A DNA stretch of 33,979 bases from M3007 sp044347755 (GCA_044347755.1 JBIKUE010000049.1:1-33979), one strand, 5' to 3'; positions 18,031-27,671 are shown, counted from the stretch's first letter. Translations and numbers: made by a program. The notes: generated by a model not told the origin, from the letters alone.

Positions 18031-20907
18031 TTAATGCGCTTCCAACCAATTTTCCCCCACACCCACTTCTGCCAGTATCGGAACTTTCAGGTTCGGTAAT
18101 GCGGATTGCATTTTTTCCACAATCAGAGGTTTCAATTCATTGAGTTCATCCTTCCGAACGTCAAAGACCAATTCATCGTGCACCTGAAGGATCATCTGCG
18201 ATTTGAACTTGGCTTTGCGCATGGCTTCCCGGATGTTGATCATGGCCACTTTGATCAGGTCGGCGGCGGAACCCTGAATGGGGGTGTTGATGGCTACACG
18301 CTCACTCATCGAGCGCATCATGCCATTTCCGGAATTGATATCCCTCAGGTAGCGGCGCCTGCCTAACATGGTTTCTACGTACCCATGTGCGCGGGCGTAT
18401 TCCACGATTTTGGTCATGTAGCTACGCAGGCCGGAGTATTCCCGGAAGTAGTTGTCGATCAATTCCTTGGCTTCAGTTCTTTTAATCCCAAGCTGCTGAC
18501 TCAGGTTGCTGGCGCCTGCGCCGTAAATAATACTGAAATTTACGGTTTTGGCTGCCCTGCGTTGTTCACTCGTTACCTGATCCAACGCTACGCCATAAAC
18601 ACCGGCAGCGGTGGCAGTATGGATGTCCAGACCTTTCTGGAATGCTTCCAACATCGCCTCATCCTCGCTGATCTCGGCAATCAGGCGCAATTCTATCTGG
18701 GAATAGTCAGCACTAAGGATAAGATGATCCTTATCCCGCGGCACAAAAGCTTCACGCACTTTCCGACCTTCTGCTGTTCTGATCGGGATGTTCTGCAGGT
18801 TTGGATTCTGACTGCTTAGTCGGCCGGAAGCAACCAGTGCCTGATTGAAGGATGAATGTACCCGGCCGGTGCGCGGGTTTACCAGGGTTGGCAGCGCATC
18901 CACGTAGGTAGATTTGAGCTTCATCAAACCACGGTGCGATAAGATATCAGCACAAATGGGATGGTTGAGAGCCAGTTCCGAAAGGATTTCCTCATCAGTT
19001 GAATACTGCCCGGATTTCATTTTTTTGCCTGGGTAGGGCAGCTTTAACCGATCGAACAAAGTCTCACCTACCTGTTTAGGACTGGCGATATTGAAATGAA
19101 ATCCTGCTTCCTGCAGTATTTTTTCCTCGAGTGCAACAATTTGTACAGCCAGTTCGCCGGAATATTCTTTCAGAAAATCAGGATCAATGCGCACGCCGGC
19201 ATGTTCTATATCGGCCAATACCTTTACCAAAGGAGTCTCTACCTCTTCGAATAGCTTGAGTAATTGATCACCACCTTCTTCCAGTTTGGGCTTCAGGACA
19301 TCACGCAGGCGAAGCGTTACATCTGCATCTTCTGAAGCGTATTCCTTGATTTTTTCCAGAGGTACATCCCGCATATTGCCTTGTTTAGCACCTTTAGCGC
19401 CAATGAGCTCTTCAATTTTAACCGGGCTGTAATTCAGCAAGGTTTCCGCCATGTAATTCATGTTATGGCGGAGTTCAGGTTCCAGCAGGTAGTGTGCCAG
19501 CATGGTATCCCAAAAAGGACCACGAAGCTCACAGTCGTAGTTTTTAAGTACAATAGCATCGTACTTAATGTTCTGCCCGATTTTGATGATCTTTTCATCT
19601 TCAAATATTTCCCGGAATTCATCCACAATACCCTGAGCTTCTTTACGGTCAGCCGGAATGGGTACATACCAGGCTTCGAAAGTTTTTATAGCGAAGGAAA
19701 AGCCCACCAGATCAGCTTGGGGAGCCTCAAGCGCAGTTGTTTCAGAATCGTAAGAAATGGCTTTCGCCTTTTTCAGGATTGCCACTAACTCAGCCCGTTT
19801 TTCCGGGGTATCCACCAGGTGATAGGAATGGTCGGTGTTTTCTATCGTATGGGTGCCACGGGTATGGAACTGGGAGTCTTGTGGAGGGGGTAATTCCGTG
19901 GATTGTCCGGCCATTACAGCCTCATCAAACAAATTACCTTGTGTGCCGGTATTGGATGATGGTTTGGGTGGCGTGGTAGTTTTGGCAGTAGGAGCTTTTG
20001 GGGCTGGTTCATGTGCAGGACCACCGCCCCAGGAGCTTCTCAGAATGGCATCTGCCAGCGATTTAAACTCCAGCTCCTTGAAAATTTCAATCAGTTCCTC
20101 CCGATTAAAAGGTTCAATTTCAAACTTACGTTCATCAAACTGCACAGGGGCATTTATCTCAATAGTAGCCAGCCATTTGGAAAGTGTCGCTTTTTCGTGG
20201 TGTGTTTTTACAATTTCCTGTTGTTTGCCCTTAAGTTTGTCTGCATTGGCCAGTAAGTTCTCTACACTTCCGAATTCCTCCAGCAATTTAGTGGCTGTTT
20301 TTTCACCAATACCAGGTAATCCGGGAATATTATCCACCGCATCGCCCATAAGTCCGAGAATATCAATTACCTGTTCTACCCGTTGAATACCCCAGCGTTC
20401 ACAAACTTCCTTAGGCCCCCATATTTCAGCGGGATCGCCTCCTTTGCTTGGTTTATACAGCAGAATTTGATCAGATACTAATTGACCAAAGTCTTTATCA
20501 GGCGTTACCATATAGGTGGTATAGCCCACTTTTTCTGCTTGCTTAGCCAGCGTTCCTATCACATCATCCGCCTCATAATTGGGCACAATCACCACCGGAA
20601 TATTCATCGCTTCCACGATTTTATGCACCCAGGGAAGGGCAAAGGTTATATCCTCCGGCTGAGCTTCGCGATTAGCCTTATAGGCATCAAATTTTTCATT
20701 CCGAAACGTCCCACCCTTAGGATCGAATACCACAGCCAGGTGCGTAGGTTTTTCATTCTGAATCAAATCCCAAACGGTGCGCATAAATCCCTGCACAGCC
20801 GAAACATTCCAACCTTTGGAATTCATCAACGGACGAGCAATAAAAGCAAAATGCGCCCGATAAATCAGCGCATGACCATCAAGAAGAAAAAGTCTTTTAT
20901 CTGTCAT
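18031..20907 (-). CDS. polA: DNA polymerase I
   Basis: Gap-filling and Okazaki-fragment polymerase, 958 residues, full length. Residues about 1-290 are the 5'-3' nuclease (FLLDGHALIYRAHFA, YEADDVIGTLA, TPDKDFGQLV, GDAVDNIPGLPGIGEKTA). A Pro/Thr/Ala-rich linker covers about 295-345. The 3'-5' proofreading domain (about 350-545) keeps its acidic residues: DSETTALE, KIGQNIKYDAIV and EYASEDADVTLRL, so proofreading is probably active. The polymerase domain has motif A LSADYSQIELRL, motif B RRAAKTVNFSIIYG and motif C LQVHDELVF. The upstream gap carries a tandem hairpin array. Confidence 0.97.
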   Translation of the reverse strand: MTDKRLFLLDGHALIYRAHFAFIARPLMNSKGWNVSAVQGFMRTVWDLIQNEKPTHLAVVFDPKGGTFRNEKFDAYKANREAQPEDITFALPWVHKIVEAMNIPVVIVPNYEADDVIGTLAKQAEKVGYTTYMVTPDKDFGQLVSDQILLYKPSKGGDPAEIWGPKEVCERWGIQRVEQVIDILGLMGDAVDNIPGLPGIGEKTATKLLEEFGSVENLLANADKLKGKQQEIVKTHHEKATLSKWLATIEINAPVQFDERKFEIEPFNREELIEIFKELEFKSLADAILRSSWGGGPAHEPAPKAPTAKTTTPPKPSSNTGTQGNLFDEAVMAGQSTELPPPQDSQFHTRGTHTIENTDHSYHLVDTPEKRAELVAILKKAKAISYDSETTALEAPQADLVGFSFAIKTFEAWYVPIPADRKEAQGIVDEFREIFEDEKIIKIGQNIKYDAIVLKNYDCELRGPFWDTMLAHYLLEPELRHNMNYMAETLLNYSPVKIEELIGAKGAKQGNMRDVPLEKIKEYASEDADVTLRLRDVLKPKLEEGGDQLLKLFEEVETPLVKVLADIEHAGVRIDPDFLKEYSGELAVQIVALEEKILQEAGFHFNIASPKQVGETLFDRLKLPYPGKKMKSGQYSTDEEILSELALNHPICADILSHRGLMKLKSTYVDALPTLVNPRTGRVHSSFNQALVASGRLSSQNPNLQNIPIRTAEGRKVREAFVPRDKDHLILSADYSQIELRLIAEISEDEAMLEAFQKGLDIHTATAAGVYGVALDQVTSEQRRAAKTVNFSIIYGAGASNLSQQLGIKRTEAKELIDNYFREYSGLRSYMTKIVEYARAHGYVETMLGRRRYLRDINSGNGMMRSMSERVAINTPIQGSAADLIKVAMINIREAMRKAKFKSQMILQVHDELVFDVRKDELNELKPLIVEKMQSALPNLKVPILAEVGVGENWLEAH

Positions 20908-20935
20908 AAAGTACGATTATCAATCATTTGTAGTA

Positions 20936-21050
20936 GTAGCCCCAGCGGGGCGCCAATATTTGTAGCCCCAGCGGGGCGCCAATATTTGTAGCCCCAGCGG
21001 GGCGATAACATTTGTAGCCCCAGCGGGGCGATAACATTTGTGGCCCGCAA
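20936..21050. repeat. 26-bp tandem hairpin array
   Basis: Four units of 26 bp (20936-20961, 20962-20987, 20988-21013, 21014-21039) and a decayed fifth. Each begins GTAGCCCCAGCGGGGCG; the 3' part is CCAATATTT in units 1-2 and ATAACATTT in units 3-4. Every unit contains the hairpin GCCCC-AGC-GGGGC. The array lies between the stop of the giant SprB-like gene and the start of polA, both on the minus strand. There are no spacers, so it is not a CRISPR array. It may act as a terminator or RNA-stability block. Confidence 0.88.
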
Positions 21051-21095
21051 GGTAAAGGGAAATAGTAAATTATTTGTTTTAAAAATTGGGAAGGG

Positions 21096-24000
21096 TTATC
21101 GTAATACCGTCACATCGCCTTTAAGCGTCACCAATCGATCATTCAGTAACAAAACCTCGGCATACCAAACAAATACCCCGGGGTTTTGCGGCTGCCCCCG
21201 GAAACTTCCATCCCATCCGAGTGTGGGCTCATTGGTTAAGAAATTCCGACGTTCAAATACCTGCTCACCCCACCGATCGTATATCTGCAGTGTGAGGATT
21301 TCGGTAACGCCATTACCGGCAAAAATGGTAAACCAGCCATTGTCGTCGCTTCCCGGAAGTATCACATTGGGTACATAAATCTGCAGATTGTTTACCGTGA
21401 TCCAGATTCTGTCTTCTGCTGAACAGCCATTTTGATCGGTTACCTGCACCAGAAATTCGGTGCCTGTTTTCGGGGCAACCATTTGCTTAAGCGAAAAAGA
21501 GGCAAAAGCAAAGGAATCTGCAGGCTCCCAGGAAATGCTGGTCAATAGAACATTAGCAGGAGTGGTAGTAGCAATCAATTGTACAGATTGACCAAGTGCC
21601 AGCGAGGTATCACTTGCGTTAAGAGAAACGCTTAATGGTGCTGGTTCGGTCAGCACAACTGTTTCTTCCCAGGAACAGCCCAATCCATCGCGCACACGCA
21701 GCGGGTAAGTGCCCGGCTCCAGCGGTTGAAATATTTTTGTTGAAGTAAATGTTTGATTGTCGATGGAGTAAAAATAAGGTGCTTCACCACCGCTCACTTG
21801 TTCGAACCGGATGCTGCCGTCATCATCCCCAAAACATAAAATGGGCTCAACACTATAGGTTGCCTGAATCGGATCATTCCAGTTCAGTTGGATGCTGTCG
21901 CTGGACTGACAACCATTTTGCAAATTGGTTACTACATGAATGAACCAGCCTCCATGTGTAACTGGCAATAACAGGGATAGCGTGTCCTGAATAGGTGTTC
22001 CATTTTCGAGCGCAATCCATCGGTTCTCGAAACCCGGGCCTTGCGATGATCCTGTTGCGTTAAGCAGCACCTCGGTTTCCTCACAGGGGATCATCATGGT
22101 TGAAGGCCCTGCTTCTGCGATTGGCAGGGCTTTGTCTTCCTGCACGAATAATTGTGTTTGGGCGGTGCACCCTGAACCATTGGTAACTGTAACCAGGTAT
22201 GCGCCAGCGGTGGAAACGGTGTGGCTGGAAGCGTCCGGAAGTATACTGCCGGGCGATTGCCACAGATAGTGCAGGTTGCTTTGGTTGGCTGTTACGCCGA
22301 TAGACACGTTTGGTTGTGCACAAGTAAGCAACCCGGTAAAAGTGCCAAGTTCTAACGCAATTGGTTGGGTTAGGGTAAACGTATTGGTCAAAGGACACCC
22401 GTTGGCATCCGTGATGGTAACGGTATAAGAGCCCGCAGAAAGTCCTGTCAGGGTTTCTGTTGTTGCATTGTTGCTCCAAACATAGGAATATGCGCCGGTT
22501 CCTCCGGAAATATTAAGGTCAATAGCCCCATCAGCAGAAGCATGACAAATTAAATTCGAGAGGGTTGCCTGGTCAATAACCAATACAGGCGGTTCGGTAA
22601 TCTGGTAGCTTGCGGTTGTAGAACAGGCGCCGTTGGCGTAGGTCAGGGTTAGGGAATAACTTCCCGGACCGAGCTGCGCCAGGTCTTCCGTTGTAACGTT
22701 GTTTGACCACAGATACCCAAATCCAGGTGTCCCACCGGATGCACTAAGGTTAATACTGCCATTTTGTGCATTAAAGCAGTTGACCTGCTGCAGTATGGCC
22801 TGCAAAACAGGTTCGGTGTGTTCCGGAACAAAAAGGGATTCCTGCAAGGTGCAACCGTTAGCATCCGTAATAGTGAGCTGATAGGAGCCGGATGTCAGGC
22901 CAGGATTGGTGGGAGTACTCACATTGTTCGACCAAAGCAAGGTATAGGGCGGGGTACCCTGGGCAGCACCTAAAAAAGATGCGATACCAGTGGCCAATCC
23001 CGGACAAGCCGGGATCATTGCCACACCATTACTCAACAAAGGATTGGGTTCTACGAGAGTAGCACTGTTGGTAACGGTACAACCGGTGGCATCCGTTAGG
23101 GTTACCGTGTATTGACCATTGCCAACGTTATTCAGATCCTGCGTAACAGCATTGTTCGACCATAGATATTGCAACGGAGGAATACCATTTTGAACACTCA
23201 GGTCTACAAATCCGCCCAGTCCGCCGCTGCAAGCTGCCGGAGTTTGTTGGATATTGGTTAAAATGGGTAGCGGTTCAGTGATCTGGAACGATTGGGTTTG
23301 GGTGCAAATGCCATTGGCGTAGGTAAAGGTTAGGGCATATGGGCCGGGAGAAAGCGTTTGTATCTGGCTGTCTGTCGCGTTATTAGACCAAAAGTAGGAA
23401 TACCCTGGCGCCCCGCCAGTTAATTGTATGGCAATGGATCCGTTATTAGCCCCAAAACAAGTGACTTGCTGTACAACGGTGGAAGCCACAGGCACCGCAT
23501 ATTCCGGAACTACTGCTGTTTCGGTTAGTGAGCAACCATTGCCGTCTGTTACCGTGATCTGGTAATGACCTGCCGGCAACTGCGCGATCTGGTTAGTAGA
23601 AGCATTGTTGGACCAAAGTAATTGGTAGGGTGGGGTTCCCTGAATAGCGCCCTGAAAAGTAAGGGATCCTGTAGCGGAATTTTCGCACGTAGGAAGGATG
23701 CTTATTCCATTGGATATCAATAGATCGGGTTGGGGCAAAATCACAGTAGCCACATCTGTACACTGACTGGCATCGCTCACTATGACCGTATAAGTACCTG
23801 CAGGAACGTTGTTCAATTGTGGCGTCTGACTACCATCTGACCAGGTATACAAAAATGGCGCTTGTCCGGTTTGGATGTTCAATCCGATGGACCCTGTTTG
23901 CCCGAAACATAAAATTCCGGCGCTTACCTGAGCAGCTATTTCAACCAGCCCCCCTGCATTGGCCTCGATACTGTCGATGGTTGTACAGCCTTTGGCATTT

Positions 24001-26435
24001 GTGACCGTAACGGTGTACATGCCATCTGTTTGTGTGCTGATACCGGCGCTGTTTTCCCCCGACGACCACTGGTAAGTGAATGGAGGAAAATTCCCCAGAG
24101 TATTCGCTTGCACTTGTGCCGGATTTCCGTGGCAATCACCGTGAAGCGTATCAAGTTGTAAAAGAGGCGCTCCATAAGATCCGAGCATCATCGTATCAAC
24201 ATGCTTGATGCCACAAAAGTCGGTAGTTTCTACCCAGTACGAACCACTTTGCAGGGCGATAAAGGAGTTGGAGGTACTACCATCCTGCCATAAATATTGG
24301 GCATACCCGGTACCGGCATTCAGTTGAATACTGGTGTCAGGGCAGGCCAAAACATCCGGACCCAAATCTACAGGTGCAAGTGGCACGGGTACCTCAAACT
24401 GGAACAAGTTGTTCAGAAAATCACATTCCAGTAAATCCGAAGAAGGGAAGTCTACATCCAGTTGAAAGGGCGGCGCAATGGAAGCATCATCGTTCACTAC
24501 GCCAAACTGTGTTCCGGTGCCTGTCCTGGGCAAGGTTATCTGAAAGATTCGGCAGGAGTCGGCCAGAACCGGCGCCGACGTATATTGTACAGGCGCCATC
24601 AAAGATGCAGTGCTGGTAGTAGGGTTGCTCAAATAAAATGCGATGGGAGCACCGGTAGGGAAGACCTTGTTGCCCTGGTTGCAAATTTCAACGGAGAGAA
24701 TCATGCTATCTCCCTGGCAGCTACTTTGCACTACAGTAGCCAGCACATCAGGCAGCGGGATTTGTGGTTGAAAGTTCTCATCCAGCAGGGGTCTTTGGGA
24801 TAGATAGGTATTAAATGGACGTATACCGGAACCTGCCGTGGGTAATTCCAGGTGGTGAAGGGATTGTTGTGCCGGGATACTCAGATCGTCATTTACATTG
24901 ACAATAAAGTAGTTGTACTGATTCCAGACATTTCGGCAAGGCACCCATGGAAATGCATCTGATTCATACACGCGGAGGCGGCCTCTGAAACGGGCATTGA
25001 AGGATGCAGGGGGGGCTGCGTTGATCCTCCCGGTAACGGCTATCTCTGTTTCGCCATCATTATCCACATCTGCTACTACTGCATATTCATCTGAAGTGAT
25101 GGAAAAACTGGGTGTCTGGAGCCAGTTTCGCTGTGCATCCACTCCGGGCGGGAAAGGGGCCGCACCGCCATATAAGATCCGCAGGTTGCTTTCATCGCGG
25201 TACACAATTTCCGAAATACCATCGCCATTGAAATCATACACGGTAGATCCCGTCCAGCCGGACCCGTCAGAGGTGGGCAGATTCCACCAATAGGGAGTAG
25301 CTGGTGTCAGCGCAGCTTTCTGCAAATTGTAGCAAGTAAAATTCAAAGAGCTGCAGATCAAAATTTCAGGATAATCTTCTGCGAAACCTTGTTTGGTGTC
25401 ATCATATACGTTGGCAATACAGGCCAAACTTCCACTGCTAAAGGTGTTGGTAGGGTAGGGGAACCAACGGATAAGTCCGTTTTTGTTCCAAACATACATG
25501 CCAAATTGATTGGTTTGCCGAACCGAAGTGACGATGATATCCAAAATGCCGTCCAGATCCACATCTGCAACGGCAGTATAGCCATCGCGGTAGCCGGAGT
25601 TTGCCGGAACCATGTTTCGCAGGTCTCTTTGCACTTTGATTTCCATTGGGTCGCCATCGGCAATACTCAGGTCCACGGAGTAGATCACTGGACCAGCTAC
25701 CAATTCAAGTCCGTTACAGTCAGGGTCGCCATTGCAATCTGCCGGAGTAAGGATGTCCACAGCGGTTGGATTGCTGGCGCCTTCATTATAAAGGTTGTAT
25801 TGAGATTGGCCCATGGTTGCTGAGCCGGACAGAATCTTGTTCAGGGTCGGGTTGGCTGGATTGGTTAGATTAAACCTGAAAACATCCCTTCCGGCATAAA
25901 TCTCCGGAAAGCCATCGGCATTAAAATCAGCCAATAAGGGGCGTTGGTCTTCAAAGTCAAGTAGTCCTGTAGAGGTTATCCAAAGGGTCATGGGCGCTAC
26001 CGGATTTTCCGTATAGTTCCGGAACACCCGGATACGGCGGTCGGCGCAGGAAATGATCAGCTCAGGAATGCCGTCGTTATCGATGTCTCCAACCGTAGGT
26101 GCCGGAGATGGATAAAAATCGAAGCCGCCTGGAACGGTCAGGATCATGGGGTTGGCTGCATTGGAGCCATCGCCCCGGTAGATTTGTACTTTATCGAATT
26201 GTTGGAAACTACCTTCCAGTACGATGATCTCGGGAATGCTGTCTTCTTGTGGATTCAGGTTGGCCACTATGGGCGATGTTACGGTGGAGGGTCCGTCTTG
26301 TGCAGATTGCCACGCCAGTTTTACAGTAAACTGGGTAGGCGGGTTGGTAATAGCGCAATCCTGGCCGGAAGCGGCAAAATTAGTCAGTAACAGAAGACAC
26401 AAGAGGTTCAGGTGTGTAGAATGCCGCATAATCAT
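21096..26435 (-). CDS. Giant FG-GAP/SprB-repeat surface protein with T9SS type B sorting domain
   Basis: A 1779-residue exported protein. A signal peptide of about 24 residues (LLCLLLLTNFAASGQ) precedes residues about 40-490 with FG-GAP/VCBS repeats carrying calcium-binding-like DxDxDG loops (GDIDNDGIPE, ADFNADGFPE, ADVDLDGILD, YDFNGDGISE, ADVDNDGETE), probably a beta-propeller. About 560-690 is a CARDB-like segment. From about 700 to 1480 are SprB-type repeats of about 75 residues ending in YTVTVTNAKGC-like strands; two composite blocks are near-duplicates. Further Ig-like modules follow. The C-terminus (LQIYDRWGEQVFERRNFL to VTVLR) is the gliding-motility-associated type B sorting domain. 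The start could be either of two ATGs, 26435 or 26429. It resembles mobile adhesins of gliding bacteria, but substrate and role are unknown. Confidence 0.9.
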   Translation of the reverse strand: MIMRHSTHLNLLCLLLLTNFAASGQDCAITNPPTQFTVKLAWQSAQDGPSTVTSPIVANLNPQEDSIPEIIVLEGSFQQFDKVQIYRGDGSNAANPMILTVPGGFDFYPSPAPTVGDIDNDGIPELIISCADRRIRVFRNYTENPVAPMTLWITSTGLLDFEDQRPLLADFNADGFPEIYAGRDVFRFNLTNPANPTLNKILSGSATMGQSQYNLYNEGASNPTAVDILTPADCNGDPDCNGLELVAGPVIYSVDLSIADGDPMEIKVQRDLRNMVPANSGYRDGYTAVADVDLDGILDIIVTSVRQTNQFGMYVWNKNGLIRWFPYPTNTFSSGSLACIANVYDDTKQGFAEDYPEILICSSLNFTCYNLQKAALTPATPYWWNLPTSDGSGWTGSTVYDFNGDGISEIVYRDESNLRILYGGAAPFPPGVDAQRNWLQTPSFSITSDEYAVVADVDNDGETEIAVTGRINAAPPASFNARFRGRLRVYESDAFPWVPCRNVWNQYNYFIVNVNDDLSIPAQQSLHHLELPTAGSGIRPFNTYLSQRPLLDENFQPQIPLPDVLATVVQSSCQGDSMILSVEICNQGNKVFPTGAPIAFYLSNPTTSTASLMAPVQYTSAPVLADSCRIFQITLPRTGTGTQFGVVNDDASIAPPFQLDVDFPSSDLLECDFLNNLFQFEVPVPLAPVDLGPDVLACPDTSIQLNAGTGYAQYLWQDGSTSNSFIALQSGSYWVETTDFCGIKHVDTMMLGSYGAPLLQLDTLHGDCHGNPAQVQANTLGNFPPFTYQWSSGENSAGISTQTDGMYTVTVTNAKGCTTIDSIEANAGGLVEIAAQVSAGILCFGQTGSIGLNIQTGQAPFLYTWSDGSQTPQLNNVPAGTYTVIVSDASQCTDVATVILPQPDLLISNGISILPTCENSATGSLTFQGAIQGTPPYQLLWSNNASTNQIAQLPAGHYQITVTDGNGCSLTETAVVPEYAVPVASTVVQQVTCFGANNGSIAIQLTGGAPGYSYFWSNNATDSQIQTLSPGPYALTFTYANGICTQTQSFQITEPLPILTNIQQTPAACSGGLGGFVDLSVQNGIPPLQYLWSNNAVTQDLNNVGNGQYTVTLTDATGCTVTNSATLVEPNPLLSNGVAMIPACPGLATGIASFLGAAQGTPPYTLLWSNNVSTPTNPGLTSGSYQLTITDANGCTLQESLFVPEHTEPVLQAILQQVNCFNAQNGSINLSASGGTPGFGYLWSNNVTTEDLAQLGPGSYSLTLTYANGACSTTASYQITEPPVLVIDQATLSNLICHASADGAIDLNISGGTGAYSYVWSNNATTETLTGLSAGSYTVTITDANGCPLTNTFTLTQPIALELGTFTGLLTCAQPNVSIGVTANQSNLHYLWQSPGSILPDASSHTVSTAGAYLVTVTNGSGCTAQTQLFVQEDKALPIAEAGPSTMMIPCEETEVLLNATGSSQGPGFENRWIALENGTPIQDTLSLLLPVTHGGWFIHVVTNLQNGCQSSDSIQLNWNDPIQATYSVEPILCFGDDDGSIRFEQVSGGEAPYFYSIDNQTFTSTKIFQPLEPGTYPLRVRDGLGCSWEETVVLTEPAPLSVSLNASDTSLALGQSVQLIATTTPANVLLTSISWEPADSFAFASFSLKQMVAPKTGTEFLVQVTDQNGCSAEDRIWITVNNLQIYVPNVILPGSDDNGWFTIFAGNGVTEILTLQIYDRWGEQVFERRNFLTNEPTLGWDGSFRGQPQNPGVFVWYAEVLLLNDRLVTLKGDVTVLR

Positions 26436-26505
26436 TAGGTGGTGACTCCGCAGTAAAAGTCTGATACATGGCGGAAATGAGGGTTGCGGATTAGGATTAA
26501 CAGCC

Positions 26506-26535
26506 CAAAGTTAATTCACTTGTGGAATTTTGCAA
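26506..26535 (-). promoter_or_regulatory. Promoter of the giant SprB-like gene
   Basis: On the minus strand, TTG at 26535-26533, 19 nt, then TAACTTTG at 26513-26506: a complete Bacteroidetes promoter about 70 nt upstream of the ATG. Confidence 0.75.
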
Positions 26536-26785
26536 GTTGCAGATGTGATTTTACCCCCCCCGTGAAAACACCTGAAAATTCAGAACAGGTATTAATGCGC
26601 CTGTGTATCACCTGCAAACGGCGCCACCTTTGTCTTGTCAATGTTCAGAAAAACGACAAACTGAAACACCTGAAACACAATGATATCCTGATATAATAAA
26701 TGAAAACTTGCCCTTGAGTGGAATAATGTAGCCACGTGAAAACAATCGCCCCTGTCGGAAACATACCGGCAGGGGTTTATGATTT
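26536..26785. other. Non-coding spacer with a hairpin
   Basis: No convincing gene is seen here. It contains scattered ACCTGAAA and ACAGGT motifs, and a hairpin at 26749-26775 (10-bp stem CCCCTGTCGG with CCGGCAGGGG, 7-nt loop). It leads directly into the GAACGCGGATGAC array. Confidence 0.5.
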
Positions 26786-27253
26786 GAACGCGGAGTTGGA
26801 ACACGGATTTTTTTTGGGAACGCGGATGACGCGGATGACGCGGATTTTTTTGGGAACGCGGATGACGCGGATGACGCGGATTTTTTTTGGGAACGCGGAT
26901 GACGCGGATGACGCGGATTTTTTTGGGAACGCGGATGACGCGGATTTTTTTTGGGAACGCGGATGACGCGGATGACGCGGATTTTTTTGGGAACGCGGAT
27001 GACGCGGATGACGCGGATTTTTTTGGGAACGCGGATGACGCGGATTTTTTTTGGGAACGCGGATGACGCGGATGACGCGGATTTTTTTGGGAACGCGGAT
27101 GACGCGGATGACGCGGATTTTAAAAAAATTGCCTGCGGCAATTTTGTGATTAACTGAATTTAAGATCTCAAGTTAGTCTAAAAAGGCTGCCGAAGGCAGC
27201 AGAAAAATCCGCGTCATCCGCGTCATCCGCGTTCCAAAAAAAATCCGCGTTCA
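26786..27253. repeat. Inverted-repeat element with GAACGCGGATGAC tandem arms (copy 1)
   Basis: The left arm (26786-27121) holds a decayed short unit and nine units starting GGGAACGCGGATGACGCGG and ending in a run of seven or eight T. Unit lengths are mostly 36 bp, with 28-bp variants at 26925 and 27025 giving a higher-order period of about 100 bp. The core (27122-27203) carries hairpins 27125-27145 (9-bp stem, TGC loop) and 27186-27200 (GCTGCC-GAA-GGCAGC). The right arm (27204-27253) has one long and one short unit in reverse orientation. Its last bases overlap the iscA stop codon. Open frames through the array encode only low-complexity ADD-rich peptides and are not genes. Confidence 0.9.
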
Positions 27254-27577
27254 CACGGCGAAGCTTTCGCCGCATCCGCAGGTGCGTGTGGCGTTAGGGT
27301 TGTTAAAGGAGAATCCCTTGCCGTTTAGCCCTCCGGAAAATTCCAGAGTGGTATTGAACAGGTAAAGGAAACTTTTCAGGTCTGTGACCACCTTTACCCC
27401 GTTATTTTCAAAAACCTGATCATTGGGCTTGGATTCATTGTCGAAATCCAACTTGTACGACAAACCGGAGCATCCCCCGGACGTCACACTGACCCGGATG
27501 AAAAAGTCGTCAGTCAATTTTGTAGACTGACGCACTTCCTGAATTTTTTGCTTGGCGCTGTCTGCTACGAAGATCAT
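27251..27577 (-). CDS. iscA: HesB/IscA-family iron-sulfur cluster assembly protein
   Basis: A-type carrier that accepts or delivers Fe-S clusters, 108 residues, cytoplasmic. The three conserved cysteines are present in GGCSGLSY and, near the C-terminus, TCGCGESF. The length matches the family. It is the last gene of the iscS-iscU-iscA group. The stop codon TGA coincides with the outer end of the GAACGCGGAT element (GTG TGA ACGCGGAT), and the start is preceded by a TGAGATATGAG-type element. IscA, SufA and ErpA subtypes cannot be separated with certainty here. Confidence 0.9.
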   Translation of the reverse strand: MIFVADSAKQKIQEVRQSTKLTDDFFIRVSVTSGGCSGLSYKLDFDNESKPNDQVFENNGVKVVTDLKSFLYLFNTTLEFSGGLNGKGFSFNNPNATRTCGCGESFAV

Positions 27578-27581
27578 AGTT

Positions 27582-27671
27582 AATATAAGATATGAGTTAG
27601 GAGTGATGAGATATGAGTTAGGAGTGAGCTTGGATCAATCATATCTCATATCTCAACGCTCATATCTCAAA
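27582..27671. repeat. Palindromic TGAGATATGAG element between iscA and iscU
   Basis: The left half (27588-27627) has two ATATGAGTTAGGAGTGA units; the right half (27639-27671) has CATATCTCATATCTC and CTCATATCTCAAAC in opposite orientation. The right end contains the TGA stop codon of iscU (27667-27669). It fills the whole 89-bp gap and could fold into a long hairpin in the isc transcript. It is related to the element at 31063-31211. Confidence 0.8.

Noticed and set aside
20936..21050. CRISPR array
   Set aside because: The 26-bp units are directly adjacent with no unique spacers, and no cas genes are nearby.
26736..26810. Short plus-strand frame with GTG start before the array
   Set aside because: It covers a hairpin and runs into the repeat array; no family resemblance or promoter.
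26638..27157. Long open frames through the GAACGCGGATGAC array on both strands
   Set aside because: They translate only to low-complexity repeats (ADDADDAD or its reverse-strand counterpart), arise because the unit length is often a multiple of three, and have no plausible start region.
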